A program made the translations under genes and the position numbers. 64,000 bases of DNA from Selaginella tamariscina (lineage: Eukaryota; Streptophyta; Lycopodiopsida; Selaginellales; Selaginellaceae), in contig PUQB01000196.1 of the NCBI GenBank assembly GCA_003024785.1, forward strand, positions 1 through 64,000. Reading direction: 5' to 3'. Shown in pieces: positions 1-11,621 of this stretch (its first letter is position 1; each line of letters begins with the position of its first letter). The notes beneath the pieces are model-generated. The model had not been told where the DNA came from. It saw only the letters and a program-made list of their open reading frames with translations, and made no database searches.

Positions 1-640
1 GATTCGCCTGAGCGATCAGCATTGCACCGGCCCCACGAGGGAAATCCAACTATTAAAACCTATAAGGCTTAGGTGTTGACTGTGGTATTCATTGGATTCT
101 GCCTTGGTGAGTCAACCCCTTTAGGGCGACAAGGGGTACCTTGAACCATGACTAACCCTTAAGGGTTCGAGTGGCTAAGTCATACCCTCGCAAGGTCATG
201 TACTTAGGGTTTTTCAAACCTAGCCTTAGGGAGTTTGCTTAGTAAAACACTCGTGTTCGCCTACGGCGCACGCTCGTGTCCTCACTAAGTACTAGCTCTA
301 AAGGGGTTGTACTCCCGGATGAGGGTGATTCCTCAAGGGGTAAGTGACGATGCCTTAGCTCTATCACGGGGTATGTGTGGGACACATCTCCTTTGTGGGG
401 TTAGGGCATGAGCTTGTTTAGGTCTACTAGGACAGGATCTAAAGTCTACTCGGGTTATCCTTTAGGGTTTAGGAGATGGTCATTCTAGGGGACTTAGAGT
501 AGGACTCTAAGTCTTTTGCCTAATTGGGCCCTTGAGTCAGACTCTTAGGGTTATCTGGAAGACTTAGCGTTGCTCACACATGGTGATGATGCCGAATGGC
601 CACTTGGCAGCCACATGTTGCCACGTGTTGGTCCTTTGGG
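1..640 (+). repeat. Dispersed repeat R1, copy 1
   Basis: This stretch is clearly similar to 37.4-38.26 kb, and in reverse orientation to 46.05-46.64 kb and to 63.02-63.42 kb inside the copia relic. Shared blocks include the phrases around 205-300 (cctagccttagggagtttg, ctcactaagtacta) and 325-420 (gtgattcctcaaggggtaag, gttagggcatgagc). The segment near 100-180 lies in the opposite orientation to its counterpart at 38.01-38.08 kb, so this copy is internally rearranged. There is no coding potential. It is probably retroelement leader or LTR-type DNA, because one copy lies between the primer-binding site and gag of the copia relic. Confidence 0.65.
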
Positions 641-1715
641 TTAAAACTTTGACAATTAGTACCGGAGCTATTTTTACAATCAATAGGACTGCCTAAAGTG
701 TGGTGCATTTTAGGGTTTAATTAGTTCTAAATTCTTGAAGTACTCTATCACTTGTAGCTAACGTCTGAATTCAGCATGGAGAGATGGTTCTGAGATCTAT
801 AACTCTTCAGAGTACACCTACTCCACAAGTGAGTGTGGATTATGGACTTCAATGTTGAAGGTACCACTTGGAAGGCAACTTCCAAGTTGTAGACCTGTTC
901 AAGTTACTTTACCAACTTCCCAAGACGTGGCATGTTAGTTTGTTTTGGTTACAAACTAGATGGGTCTTGTAATATACACATTATTGAAAATTTTCTTTTT
1001 CTTTAAAATGTTTGAATTTGGGATAACACATGATTTGAGAACGTGACTATCATATCGAAATTTACTATGACAAGGAATGAAATCTCCTTATTTGATTTCT
1101 TTTTCCCTATCCTTGGGCCTTTGTCGATGAAGCAGAACACATTGACATCCAATAACACAATATGGCCATGGGTAACATGGGGTAGTGTTGCCTCTTGAAT
1201 ACTTTGCAACTCACTTGTTTGCTCCCTTTCACATTTATCTGTTGACACTATATCATTGGCTATCCCTTTATCATTTAATTGTACATCATCCTTACAAGAT
1301 TTAGATATTGCAGGTGCTAAAGAAAGTGATTTCGGAACTGAAGCCAATAGAAATGGTGATGAAAAATTGAAGTGATCCCTATGGTAATGATGTTTTGAGC
1401 TGCATTATTATCCATTTCCTACATGAACTCTGTCATTCTGACATGTGCACAAGAAATTTTTGCCAAACCCCTCTCTTACCTCATGGTAATGCTGAAAATC
1501 CATGTTCTCAACTGTTTCATTATATCTGCAAAATGATAGTTAGATGACCTTATAATTATCAAGGTATATTATTTACCTTGTTAATGTGTGACCCATGTTT
1601 GAACTAAAAGCTTCATTAATCCTTGAAAATTTATTTTCTGTACAAATATAAACGAAATATACAAAAATGCTCTATGTTACACTCATTTACAACTATTCGT
1701 CACTCTAAGAACTCA
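641..1715. other. Intergenic, no supported gene
   Basis: Moderately AT-rich sequence. A 114-codon open frame lies on the minus strand at 1003-1347, with a charged middle and a hydrophobic tail. It has no recognisable domain and no splice support. It might be a terminal exon of the decayed gene that follows, but I cannot show this. Confidence 0.4.
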
Positions 1716-4624
1716 TTAATAATTCTTTTTTGCTATTACCTTCTGAGTGAGGCGAAGAAGGTCTAGGTCGCTTGTGAGATGGTTCATGATCTTCCGTATC
1801 TTCTGTTGATGTTTCCATGGGTAATGGAGGTGTGAATGATCTGTACTCCTCGAGATAACTTCTAGTCTAATATCTGATTGAAGTTTGTCCTCAGACTCCG
1901 ACATTGAACCAGATTCATCTTCAAAGTTATCGCACTTCTGGGGAGGGAACTTTCCCAAATACTTCCTGTATGGGTTTGTTGCTCTGTGCTGCTTGACTTG
2001 TAATGTTTGGATAACGTACATTGCCGAATACGTCCCTCTCAATTATCGGTGTATCGGATGGAGGTTCAGGCCCATTGGAGTGCAAACAGATGCTTGGCCA
2101 GTCATTTGGAAGTTTAAAATTGTTTGGCGCATTCCTAACAACCAAGTGAACAACCGTATCAATGCACTTCGGATCAGCATCATTCATATAAAATCCTATC
2201 TAACGATGTTTATTCTTCTTGGCGAAGGCAAAAGTATTGGTGACATGAGCAAGAATCAAGAAATAAATACCTGAAAACGTAGGTATCAGTGAAGAGTGCA
2301 AGCATGAATTCAATAATAAATACCTTCTTTGTACATGCTTGCACGGCTAAGTTTCTCCACCAAATCCTCTAGTGTCCTGTCTATCGAAGGATTTTTTGAC
2401 ACCCGATCCATCACGAATAATTGAAACGGTTTCCTACAAGCAGTGATGTTACCCCATAAAGTCTCCGAATCCAACAACAAACATCTGTAGGGCTTGTCGT
2501 GATTCGTAGCATTCTCCTTTATAAGGTTCAACTCGGTTCTCCGCTGCTGAAGGACTGCCATAAGAGAAGGCGTCATTGCAATGTTTTCCTTTTTAGCGTT
2601 GGCGTGCAATAGATTCTTGCCTAGATCTTCCGATTGATTCACCCATTGGACAAGCATATCATCGTTTGTCACATGCAAATATTTGTTGACCTCTTCATAT
2701 GTTGAAGCCGAGGTCCAACCCAGTTTGTGGCAGTGTATTCCCAACCACTCCTTGAAGTGCCTGACTGTCTTCAACTCCATTGCCTTATGAAAAGGAGAGG
2801 TGGGGCTGTTGTTAATCTATAGTTTGCCATCAATCACCAAATCAGCCAAGACTTCCATCTCCTCCATCGTTGTTCCATTTAAAGGCTTCAACCATGTGAG
2901 CTTGAAATCGTTGTCTACATCCTTTAGATTGAACAGACTTAGCCTTTGGCGTTTATGGGTTTCTTTGCAGACTTCTTGAGGGCTCCCTTCACTTGTCTGC
3001 TTCTTCTTCAGTGTTCCTTTTGAAAAGGATTCCATAATCCCCAACCATTTGGCAAAGATCCTATCCTTGGGACAAGAAATCAACATCATCAAAAAGGATG
3101 TTTCCTTCCGCCCACCTGGGCAAAATCAACTACTACAATTTCTTCAACTCTCTGAAAAAAAAGAGACAGATTAATATACCACGAGATAAATCCCGCCCAG
3201 ACAATTTACTTACCCGGTACATCACACATTGTGTATTCCCTGCAGTAGCTCTTTGTGGTCACTGAAGAGATTCCCACACGGCTCGTGTGTGTTTGAACTT
3301 CTCCCATATTTTGCTGTTGTAGTGGTTGGTGTCGACAGCGTCCCATTCCGCTGATAACTTGTGGGTACTGCTCGATTGTGAGATTCGGCTTAGCTAAAAA
3401 CACCGATCTTTTCATCAGCTTTTCATGGGTATGCTCAAAAAATTTTGTTGCCATCGTTCCTTTGTTGTGTTCATCGATAAGTCGTTGGGCTGCCGTTATT
3501 GTGTGCTAGCCACTAATGATGTAATACTTGATTGAGTTTTTTATTCTCCGTCTGAATTTTCATGATTTGTTTTGGTGTTGTGATCCACACTTTGTCAGCG
3601 CCTTTGTTTCTTTCGTACTATGGGCACAAAAACAGCATTATGTGGAATAGTGTAAGAATTGTAGTCCTTCATCTTCTCCATGAGATCGGCTACACGTTCT
3701 TGGTTGAGTGGCCTGTAATTGAAGTTTGGGTTAACGCTGCAATACTTAACCCTACACTCATAAATCCTATCATCCAACATCATTTCCTTGTGGCTTATTG
3801 CAGCATGGGATGCCACAGGTGCAACTGACAAAACGACTATGATTTTCTTCTATGATCCGAATCAACATGTGTGATCCCCGATTGATGCTGTTCTAATGTT
3901 CTTGGCACACTCTTCCAGCTCCTGAAGTTTTCTAAGCAAATTGAACGTGATCTGTAAAGAACCTGAGACCAAGCCACCCTCTCAATCTCCCTTATGATGT
4001 CGCTGTGTTCTTCTTCAATGTGAAGAGGGATGATTGCTCCACTTGTGGATGTTTATATTGTGAAGCAATCTTTGCTGAGAGTACACCTACTCGATGAGTC
4101 TGAAGATCTTTGAAGTAGACATCTAATTGGATCCCCTTCCATAGATGGGCTTTCGTTGAGTTGAAGAAGAACTCCACGGTCAACATCATTAGTGAACATG
4201 TGAACATCATTATCCACAAGTCGACAAGACCACCCAAGATTAATGTTGTAATTGGCGACCTCTGGATCCAAGAACATGACATTAGATGAAATAAGGCATA
4301 TGTGTCGAGCATCGTTCAATCTCGGTTCGTAGCATGCTTTCGGATGCTTGACTAGCACATCTACTTTCCATTGTTTTACTTGTCCATGCGATGTGACAAA
4401 GGTTAGTTTGACAGCAACCATGGTTGTTCCAATGCGCTTCCCGTTTAGTTTGAAATACGGCCAAGTTGATTCCAGAATCCCCCTGCCCATCTCTTCTCTT
4501 GCTCTCGTCTTCAATGTCACCTCAATTCCACATCTGAATACAAAAATGATTAGTTCTTTAAGCACATATCCGAATATAACAGATTTTATTTTAATTCTTA
4601 CCCAGAATTTGACGACGACTCCAT
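1716..4624 (-). pseudogene. Decayed multi-exon gene of unknown family with a ParB/sulfiredoxin-like stretch
   Basis: Read on the minus strand, a start at 4624 gives a 23-nt exon (4602-4624), then a 68-bp GT-AG intron, then an open frame to about 4053 with a regular soluble-protein composition. Frames then alternate: 4053-4150 reads best in a second frame (3992-4312), and returns to the first frame near 4040, past a TAA. Further open blocks in the same direction lie at 3595-3831, 3206-3454, 2817-3092, 2310-2780, 1927-2187 and 1716-2042. The 3595-3831 block contains NYRPLNQERVADLMEKMK, which resembles the start of ParB/sulfiredoxin-like nuclease folds (arginine, leucine and RV-x-x-L spacing). 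I do not recognise the family. Frameshifts could be true decay or the assembly indels seen elsewhere. It may be transposon-associated; no terminal repeats are visible. Confidence 0.4.
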
Positions 4625-4993
4625 ACTAATGACTGAATCTCCTTGCTTGATCAAATCGTCCTTCTACAAAATAATACATTATGAATACAAATCATATAAA
4701 CATGCACACACACTTGTATAAACCCGAATATACAAAAATAATACACTGATAAATTAACATACACCTTGCTTTGTCTCAGAAAAAGTGGACGGGATTAACT
4801 GTCCAAAGCTCATGTTTGTGATAGTGCAAAAGACAGATAACATTTGGTTTTAAAACCATCACAAATGTGAGCTTTGGATAGTTTTACAGAGTTTACTGGC
4901 TTTTACTCGAAATATTATGATAAGATGATAAAAGTAAATAATATGCAACTTATGCGACTTATATATACTAATACACATATATATTTACATATA
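4625..4993. other. Intergenic, nothing seen
   Basis: AT-rich spacer between the decayed minus-strand gene and the first palindrome array. No open frame with coding character and no repeat is evident. Confidence 0.5.
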
Positions 4994-5833
4994 AGGTGGG
5001 CGGGATTTATCCCGCCACCCCTTCTATGCCTCATGAAATGGTGGGCAGGATTAATCTTGTCACCTTTCTAGAGCCCCTGAATGGGTGTGCAGGATTAATC
5101 CTGCCACCCTTCTCGGTCTCAGAGAGAACTAGGCATGATTTATTTGGCACACCCCTTCAGTGACTCCAAAAAGGTGGCGAGATTAATCTCGCCCACCATG
5201 TAAGGGATGGTGAAATGAATCTCGCCACCCTCTCAGTCCCCTCAATTGGTATGTTGTAAACCTTCTACGTCTCAGACAGAGATGTTTGGGATTGGTTCGA
5301 CTCACCAATGGAAGAAAAAAGAAGGGTGGCGGGATTCATCCCTCCACCAGGCATAAAAGGGTCAGCAAGATTAATCCCGCCTCCCAGGCCCTTCCCACAA
5401 GCCATGGGCAACAAGATTAATCTCGCCGCACGCTCATGCCCTGTGTGGAATGTGGCGGGATTAATCCCACCGCCTAGGCCCATCACACAGGCCATGGGCG
5501 GCGAGATTAATCCCGCCGCACGCCCATGCTCTATGCAGAATCCGGCGGGATTAATCCCACCGCCTAGGCCCTTCTGACAGGCCATTGGCGGTGGAATAAA
5601 TCCTGTTGGATTCCATGCAAGGCATGCGTAAGCGACGGGATTAATTCCGCTGCCTAGGCCCAGCACGTAGGCCATGGGCGGTGGAATTAATCCTGTTGCT
5701 CATGAGGCTAACCGAATAGCCTGCCTGAAGGGCGGCGGGATTAATTCCGCCACTGAGGCTTTAACCATATAGCAGCGGGATTAATCCCACCGCTCACGGG
5801 GCTAACCAAAGAGCAGCGGGATTAATCCCGCTG

Positions 5834-5836
<3 letters not shown>
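4994..5836. repeat. Palindrome array A, about 18 units
   Basis: An imperfect palindrome with core GGCGGGATTAATCCCGCC recurs roughly every 40-48 bp, with poorly conserved spacers. Clear units are at 4995-5020, 5089-5104, 5176-5193, near 5450, 5498, 5541, 5632, 5730 and 5772, and at 5812-5835; others are eroded. Several variants keep perfect dyad symmetry through matching changes on both arms (GCAGGATTAATCCTGC at 5089, GGCGAGATTAATCTCGCC at 5176, AGCAGCGGGATTAATCCC with its matching arm at 5812). The array ends directly at a (CA)n tract. The overlapping open frames on both strands come from the palindrome and are not genes. Confidence 0.9.
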
Positions 5837-5874
<38 letters not shown>

Positions 5875-6194
5875 ACACATATATATAATATATATATATT
5901 ATATATATATATATATATAATTATATATATATATATAGGAGTGTGCGTGTGTGTGCGAGAGATAAAATTAATAATCAATAAAATTATACAGATACACACA
6001 CACATATATATATATATACTGGTACACATAATATATAGATACTGGTATACATAATATATGTATGTATATTTGTGTATATATATATCTTGTGTATGCTTGT
6101 GTGAGTGAAACAAATAAAATCATACAGATAAACAGGAGTGTGCATGTGTGTGCAAGAGATAAAATTAATAAATTAATAAAACTATACAGATACA

Positions 6195-6271
<77 letters not shown>

Positions 6272-6330
6272 AGGAGTGTGCATGTGTGTGCAAGAGATAT
6301 ATAAATAAATTATATTATTAAGATACACAC
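5837..6330. repeat. Compound (CA)n/(TA)n microsatellites
   Basis: (CA)n at 5837-5872 is followed by long (TA)n to about 5936. A second (CA)n-(TA)n block lies at 6193-6262. The flank 'gtgtgcatgtgtgtgcaagagat' type phrase recurs near 5940, 6137 and 6275, so the block was duplicated as a unit. Open frames here encode only valine-cysteine or tyrosine-isoleucine runs. Confidence 0.9.
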
Positions 6331-7480
6331 ACATATAAATGTATATGTGAATAAAAATAAATAAATAAACCCAGGAGTGTGCATGTGAGAGAGAGAGAGA
6401 GATATCTCACGTGTATGAGAGAGGGAGATTTCACAGTCGCCGCTGCCACCTTGCTTCTTGAAACCCTAAGAATATACCTAAACCCTAAAAGGAATAGAAT
6501 ATATATTAACCCTAATTGAATATTTCTTTTAAGAATATATTTAAACCTTAAAAAGAATAAAAGATAGATTCGCTCTAAATGATATTCTTTCATTATATTA
6601 TCAGCGTGTGCGTGGGTGTATCACATACACCCCAAAAATAAAAATCATGTAGGGGTTTAACATGTGTGTGTCCATGAGAGTGTTAAAGTTTCACGTGTAG
6701 CAATACATATATACACACAGTATTATACACATAGACATACATACATATTAGTACATAATATTACAAACAAAGTACATATTATGGATGCATAGTGTGTATG
6801 TATGAGAGAAGAGAGATATACATATTATGAATCATGCATGGTGTGTATATTTGAGAAAAGAGAGATACTACATATTAATATGGATCATGCATGGTGTGTA
6901 TGTATGAAAGAAGAGAGAGAGTGTTAATAAATTAAATTCATATACATTGCATATATTAATACACATATATACATACACACGTGTATATACACAGACATAC
7001 ATACATATTACATGTGTAAATTCAATGTGTTACATAGGGTTTAGGGTTTAAGTTTAGGGTTTAGGATGGATCATGCATGGTGTGTATGTATGAGAGAAGA
7101 GAAAGTGTTAAAAAATTAATTTTGTACGCATTGCATATATTAGTACACATATATACATACACATATTATACACAGATAACATACATAATACATAATATTG
7201 TAACATCAGTACATATTATGGATCATGCATGGTGTGTATGTATGAGAGAAAGAGACATGCTACATATTATGGATCATAATCATGCATGGTGTATATGTAT
7301 GAGAGAAGGGATTATGCATGGTGACAATATGTATGTATGAGAGAAGAGAGAGAGTGTTAACAAATTAAAATCGTACACATTGCATATATTAGTACATATA
7401 TATACACACACGTGTATACACATAGACATACTATATATATATATGTAAATTCAATGTGTTACATACCAGACAGACTGAGT
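6331..7480. repeat. Minisatellite with interstitial telomere-like motif
   Basis: A phrase close to ggatcatgcatggtgtgtat followed by gtatgagagaagag recurs near 6825, 6883, 7066, 7216, 7268 and 7312. It alternates with an acacatatatacatacacac-type phrase near 6700, 6961, 7145 and 7390, giving a loose higher-order unit of roughly 150-200 bp. At about 7037-7065 there are three TTTAGGG-type plant telomere units. No gene is seen. Confidence 0.7.
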
Positions 7481-8639
7481 ATATATAAATCATACATGTG
7501 TTGAACATGATGTTTTTCAATAAAGAAGCAACATGTTTCTCAAGTTTGATTTAGGGCAATGTGCATGTGTGTGCATATGTGTCTCTGTAAGTGCTTTTAA
7601 TGCGTGTGCACATGTATATATAAATTTATGATTGTGTTTATATATGTGTGCAAAACAAACAATGAATAATTAAGAAAATAATATTAATAAACACACTATG
7701 AACATATTTTAAATTATACATAATATATATGATTTTATCTAATATATAGCCATATATAGTTTTAATAATATATATTAATTTAATATTAATAATAAGGTTT
7801 AACACTGGAATATTCTTGAAATAATAAGAATTTAATTGAGAAAATCCCATTAATATATACAAATGTAGAAATTATTGAAAATTAAGAATAAGACTAATTT
7901 AATTATGATAATGAAGTTTAATATTGGAATATTCTTTCAATATTAAGAAAATAATAAAGATATCCCATTAATAATAGGAAATGTAATTAATTACTCGAGT
8001 AATTAAGAAAATATATATAAACAGACTATAAATATATTTTAAATAATACATAATAATATATCAATTTATTTATTGTATAGTATATATATATATAATATAT
8101 ATAATATATAAATATAAACTTAATAATATATACTTGAATATTAAGAATGTAGAAATTACTAAAATTTCATAATATTAAACAGCTTGAATCACTTGAATAA
8201 CATTAAATACAATTTAAACACTCATTGAAATTGAAGAGTATATATGTCAGAGTTCAGTTATTTGTGTCAACTCATATTAAATTTTATTTTCTGTTCTTTC
8301 CAAAACTTTTGAATTTCTGACATAAGTATTGTCGGTCTGACATGTAAATTTTGAAAATGTATTTAATTTCTCACTCAAATTCAAATTTGGTTCTTTCTTC
8401 GACAAGGTTTTTCTTTATTTATTTTTTTCACTTTTCAGATTTTCTTTTTTCTTTATAATGATCAGTTCAGGAGCGACATTAAATTGGATGTGTTATTGTT
8501 TATAGGAAACCACAGCGCCTTCAGTGCTATTTACAAATAAGTATTATAAACAAATTTAGATATAATTATAAAAATTCACTCTCTTACATTCTCTCTTAAA
8601 ATTAGAATTTAGGGGTTTAAAATGCATTAGGATTACAAT
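7481..8639. other. Very AT-rich spacer
   Basis: Long AT-rich DNA with short internal repeats, for example 'tttaa(c/t)a(c/t)tggaatattctt' near 7797 and 7918 and (TA)n near 8081. No coding sequence is supported. Confidence 0.6.
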
Positions 8640-9862
8640 ATATTCCGTTAGGGATTTATCCCGTTTAAATATCCTTCTAACTTAATATTCTCGGCTAGCC
8701 GGGGCAGCAGAATTAATCCGGCCATTTCTTTTTCGCCTCTTAGAAGAGGTGGCGGGATTAATCCCACCACCATCTTTTAATAGCCATGGCAGAATTAGTC
8801 AGGACAATACTTCTCCGCCTTTGAAAAAGAACGGCGAGATTAATCCCGTTAATAACTCTCTCAATTGATAAAGAGTTACCTGAATTTATTAGAAAGAGTT
8901 ATCAGTGGGATTAATCCCGCCAACCATTTTAGAAAACAGAGAAAGGGTGCCAGGATTAATATCACCACTACTTCCCTATTTTAAATATTTGTGGGCAGGA
9001 TTTATCTCGAGATCTCTTTAAAATCATAATTCGAAAAGAGTTGTGGGCGGGATTAATTCCGCCGCCTATTCCCGGTCATTAGAGTTGTGGGCGGATTAAT
9101 CCCGCCGCCTATTCCCCGTCATTAGAGTTGTGAGCGGGATTAATCCCGCCGCCTATTCCCCGTCATTAGAGTTGTGGGCGGGATTAATCCGTCGACTCAC
9201 TCCGAATGGGTAAAGTCAGCAGCGGGATTAATCCCGCTGCCTCTCTCCGACGAGGAAGATCTGGCGACGGAATTAATCCCGCCACCTCTTCCTCATCGGA
9301 GGGAATTGTGGTGGGATTAATCCCGCCGCCTATTCCTCGTCATTAGAGTTGTGAGAGGGATTAATCCCTGCCTATTCCCCGTCATTAGAGTTGTGGGCGG
9401 GATTAATCCCGTCGACTCACTCCGAAGGGGTAAAGTCGGCAGCGGGATTAATCCCGCCGCCTCTCTCCGACGAGGAAGATCTGGCGACGGAATTAATCCC
9501 GCCACCTCTTCCTCATCGGAGGGAATTGTGGTGGGATTAATCCCGCCGCCTTCTTCGACGAGGAAGATCCGGCAGCAGGATTAATCCTGCCGCTTTTCCT
9601 CGTCAGAGAGAGTCCATGGCGAGATTAATCATGCTGCCTCTCTCCGACGAGGAAGATCCGGCGGCAAGATTAATCCCGCTGACTCTCTCTGATGGGTTAG
9701 AGTCGACGGCGGGATTAATCTCATCACTCTCTCCGAAGGGGTAGATTCGTCGACGAGATTAATCCTACCAACTCACTCCGAAGGGGTAGAGTCGGCAACG
9801 GATTAATCCGCCCACCGTTCCTCATCAGAGGGAGTCATAGACGGGATTAATCCCGCCCATCA
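8640..9862. repeat. Palindrome array B, about 27 units
   Basis: This is the second and denser array of the motif in array A, with core GGCGGGATTAATCCCGCC and a spacing of about 42-46 bp. Units lie near 8650, 8701, 8750, 8787, 8830, 8900, 8947, 8990, 9044, 9086, 9129, 9174, 9219-9240, 9260, 9308, 9350, 9393, 9439, 9482, 9528, 9575-9590, 9616, 9658, 9703, 9745, 9790 and 9836. Spacers are partly conserved here (tccgacgaggaagatc, cattagagttgtg), unlike array A. Units at the left edge are the most eroded. Arms sometimes change together (GCAGGATTAATCCTGC at 9575). Confidence 0.92.
9120..9552. repeat. Higher-order tandem duplication inside array B
   Basis: About 210 bp starting near 9120 are repeated at an offset of 219 bp, covering five palindrome units and their spacers with few differences. 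This shows that array B grew recently by unequal exchange or slippage of multi-unit blocks, not one unit at a time. Confidence 0.85.
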
Positions 9863-9881
9863 GTTGTATTAATGAAGCATC

Positions 9882-10340
9882 TAGAACATGTGGCTCTTAC
9901 CAATGAGATATCTACTTTGGTGTTGAACAAAAGAGCAAGAATCGCTGAGTGTATTGTAGAGCAAAAATATGATCTAGAATGGATTAGGCACACGACGATT
10001 GCTAATCTTAAGGAGTGCCACTTTTGTATATACCAAGAGTTCTAAAGAAAAAGGCGCTTGTTTCACATTTGCTCTAAAGTCTGGAACTTTTAGTGATTTC
10101 CCCTTCAGTAGAATAGGTAACAAACTTAACTCTCTTTCTCTCTCACACATAGAGTTCCATCTTTCTAACGCAAATTGTATGTCAAATAATGGATTCAAAA
10201 CTAAGAAGTGGGAAGGTGGAATGTTCTATAAACAGTGTCAATTGAAGATTAAAGTGAATCTAATAGAGTTTGAGGTTTTTGTGGCTTTGTGGGGGTGCAT
10301 GTGTATGTGTTTGAGTGGTCATGGCGAATGTCAAGGTTTA
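9882..10340 (+). pseudogene. Gene fragment A (coiled-coil-like family F)
   Basis: The frame from 9882 reads as a charged, probably helical stretch (…STLVLNKRARI…VEQKYDLEWIRH…), clearly homologous to fragment B at 15698. A second homologous block follows at about 10040-10110 in another frame (SGTFSDFPFSRIGNKL), and a third near 10230-10290. Frames are broken between blocks. Nucleotide similarity to 15.68-16.2 kb is continuous, so this is one side of a diverged segmental duplication. The function of family F is unknown. Confidence 0.6.
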
Positions 10341-10349
10341 TTGTTGATG

Positions 10350-11621
10350 TAAATAAAATACATTATAATGATATTGTATTTACTTATTATGTTTAAATAT
10401 AGTTATTTAATAAATATATATTAAAGCTTTAAAATAAATCCGTTATTAAAAAACTAAAAGGTGTTATGAACTCTAGTTACAAGAGCTTAAAATGCAAGCA
10501 TATTAGCATTAAATTTCTCACACATTAGAAGATGTAATCATTGTAAGATTAATCCATTACAATCTTCACATGCATGTGTGTCTGCTGGCTGTGAGTGATT
10601 GTGTGTTGGACAAGTACACAACTTTAACAACTCATATAACAAGCACATACATGTGCAGAGTATAAGTATATACAGAATTACTAGCTTCATAGTGTTATGT
10701 TAAATGAAGATGGACATATAATACCATCTAATTTTGGACGTGTGCTAAATGCAGATGGACATAAGAGCACATTAAGTATTAGGCTTTATATAATGTATGT
10801 GTATGCGTGAGAGGGTACATTTTTACATTAAAAGAACATCAAATATTATTCATCCTTCAACAGGTGTATATATTTATTAAACATATATTACAAAAAACAA
10901 AACATAATTTATTATGTGGCTGGATGCGTTTGGACCACACTTCGTTAACACAGTCTCCCATATTATATTACCTATTCGGCTTCATAGAAAGAGAATTCAC
11001 TTTGTTGGAAAACCTGGGGTAACACTGTGCACTTTGCATACATGACACAATATAGAACCCTGCATAAGATATTGTGTAAACCCTAGGTGTAAGAAGAGTA
11101 TTAATAAAAACCATTTTTCATGTTTTGCACACAAAGATATTTAAATGTATAATGTGCCAAATGAATGTACATCAAATCTCAGAAATAATCTCCTCAAAAA
11201 AAAAAAAAAATTAAAGCTCTTACCATGATATCAATTTAACTTACCATGATACAAATTTAACTATGTTCTAGAGATTACTTATAAAAATTAAAATGTATGG
11301 TATGTTATGATAGAATAGATTGTTAAACATTTACAAGGGGAACAAATTCATAAATTAAGCCCTAACCAATTTTTATATGTAGATTTATTATATACACATG
11401 TTTTCGTAGGTCCTTGGAAGATCAAAGTTTCTTGCATTACAAAAGATGGATCCCTTCTAGATATGACTATTGGAATGACAAACCATTGGATGTTTGTTAT
11501 GAAGCATTACACACGTAATATTTCAGCACGTGAAAATTATTTTTAGACACTGAGGTCTTGCCACGTGTATATAAGGGGTTTGAGGGTTCATTAGAACCCT
11601 ATATTCTCCTTAGTTCTTGGG
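10350..11621. other. Spacer, right part of segmental duplication
   Basis: AT-rich. The stretch 10985-11015 (agagaattcactttgttgga) matches 17198-17220, so the duplication shared with 15.7-17.26 kb extends to here. No gene is seen. A short A-tract lies near 11196. Confidence 0.5.

Noticed and set aside
5802-6304. Open frames of VCVCVC, THTHTH and YIYIYI type on both strands
   Set aside because: They are read-outs of (CA)n, (GT)n and (TA)n tracts, with no start context or splice support.
4994-9862. CRISPR-like regular repeat-spacer structure
   Set aside because: The genome is eukaryotic, the repeats vary, spacers in array B are themselves repeated, and no cas-type gene is present.
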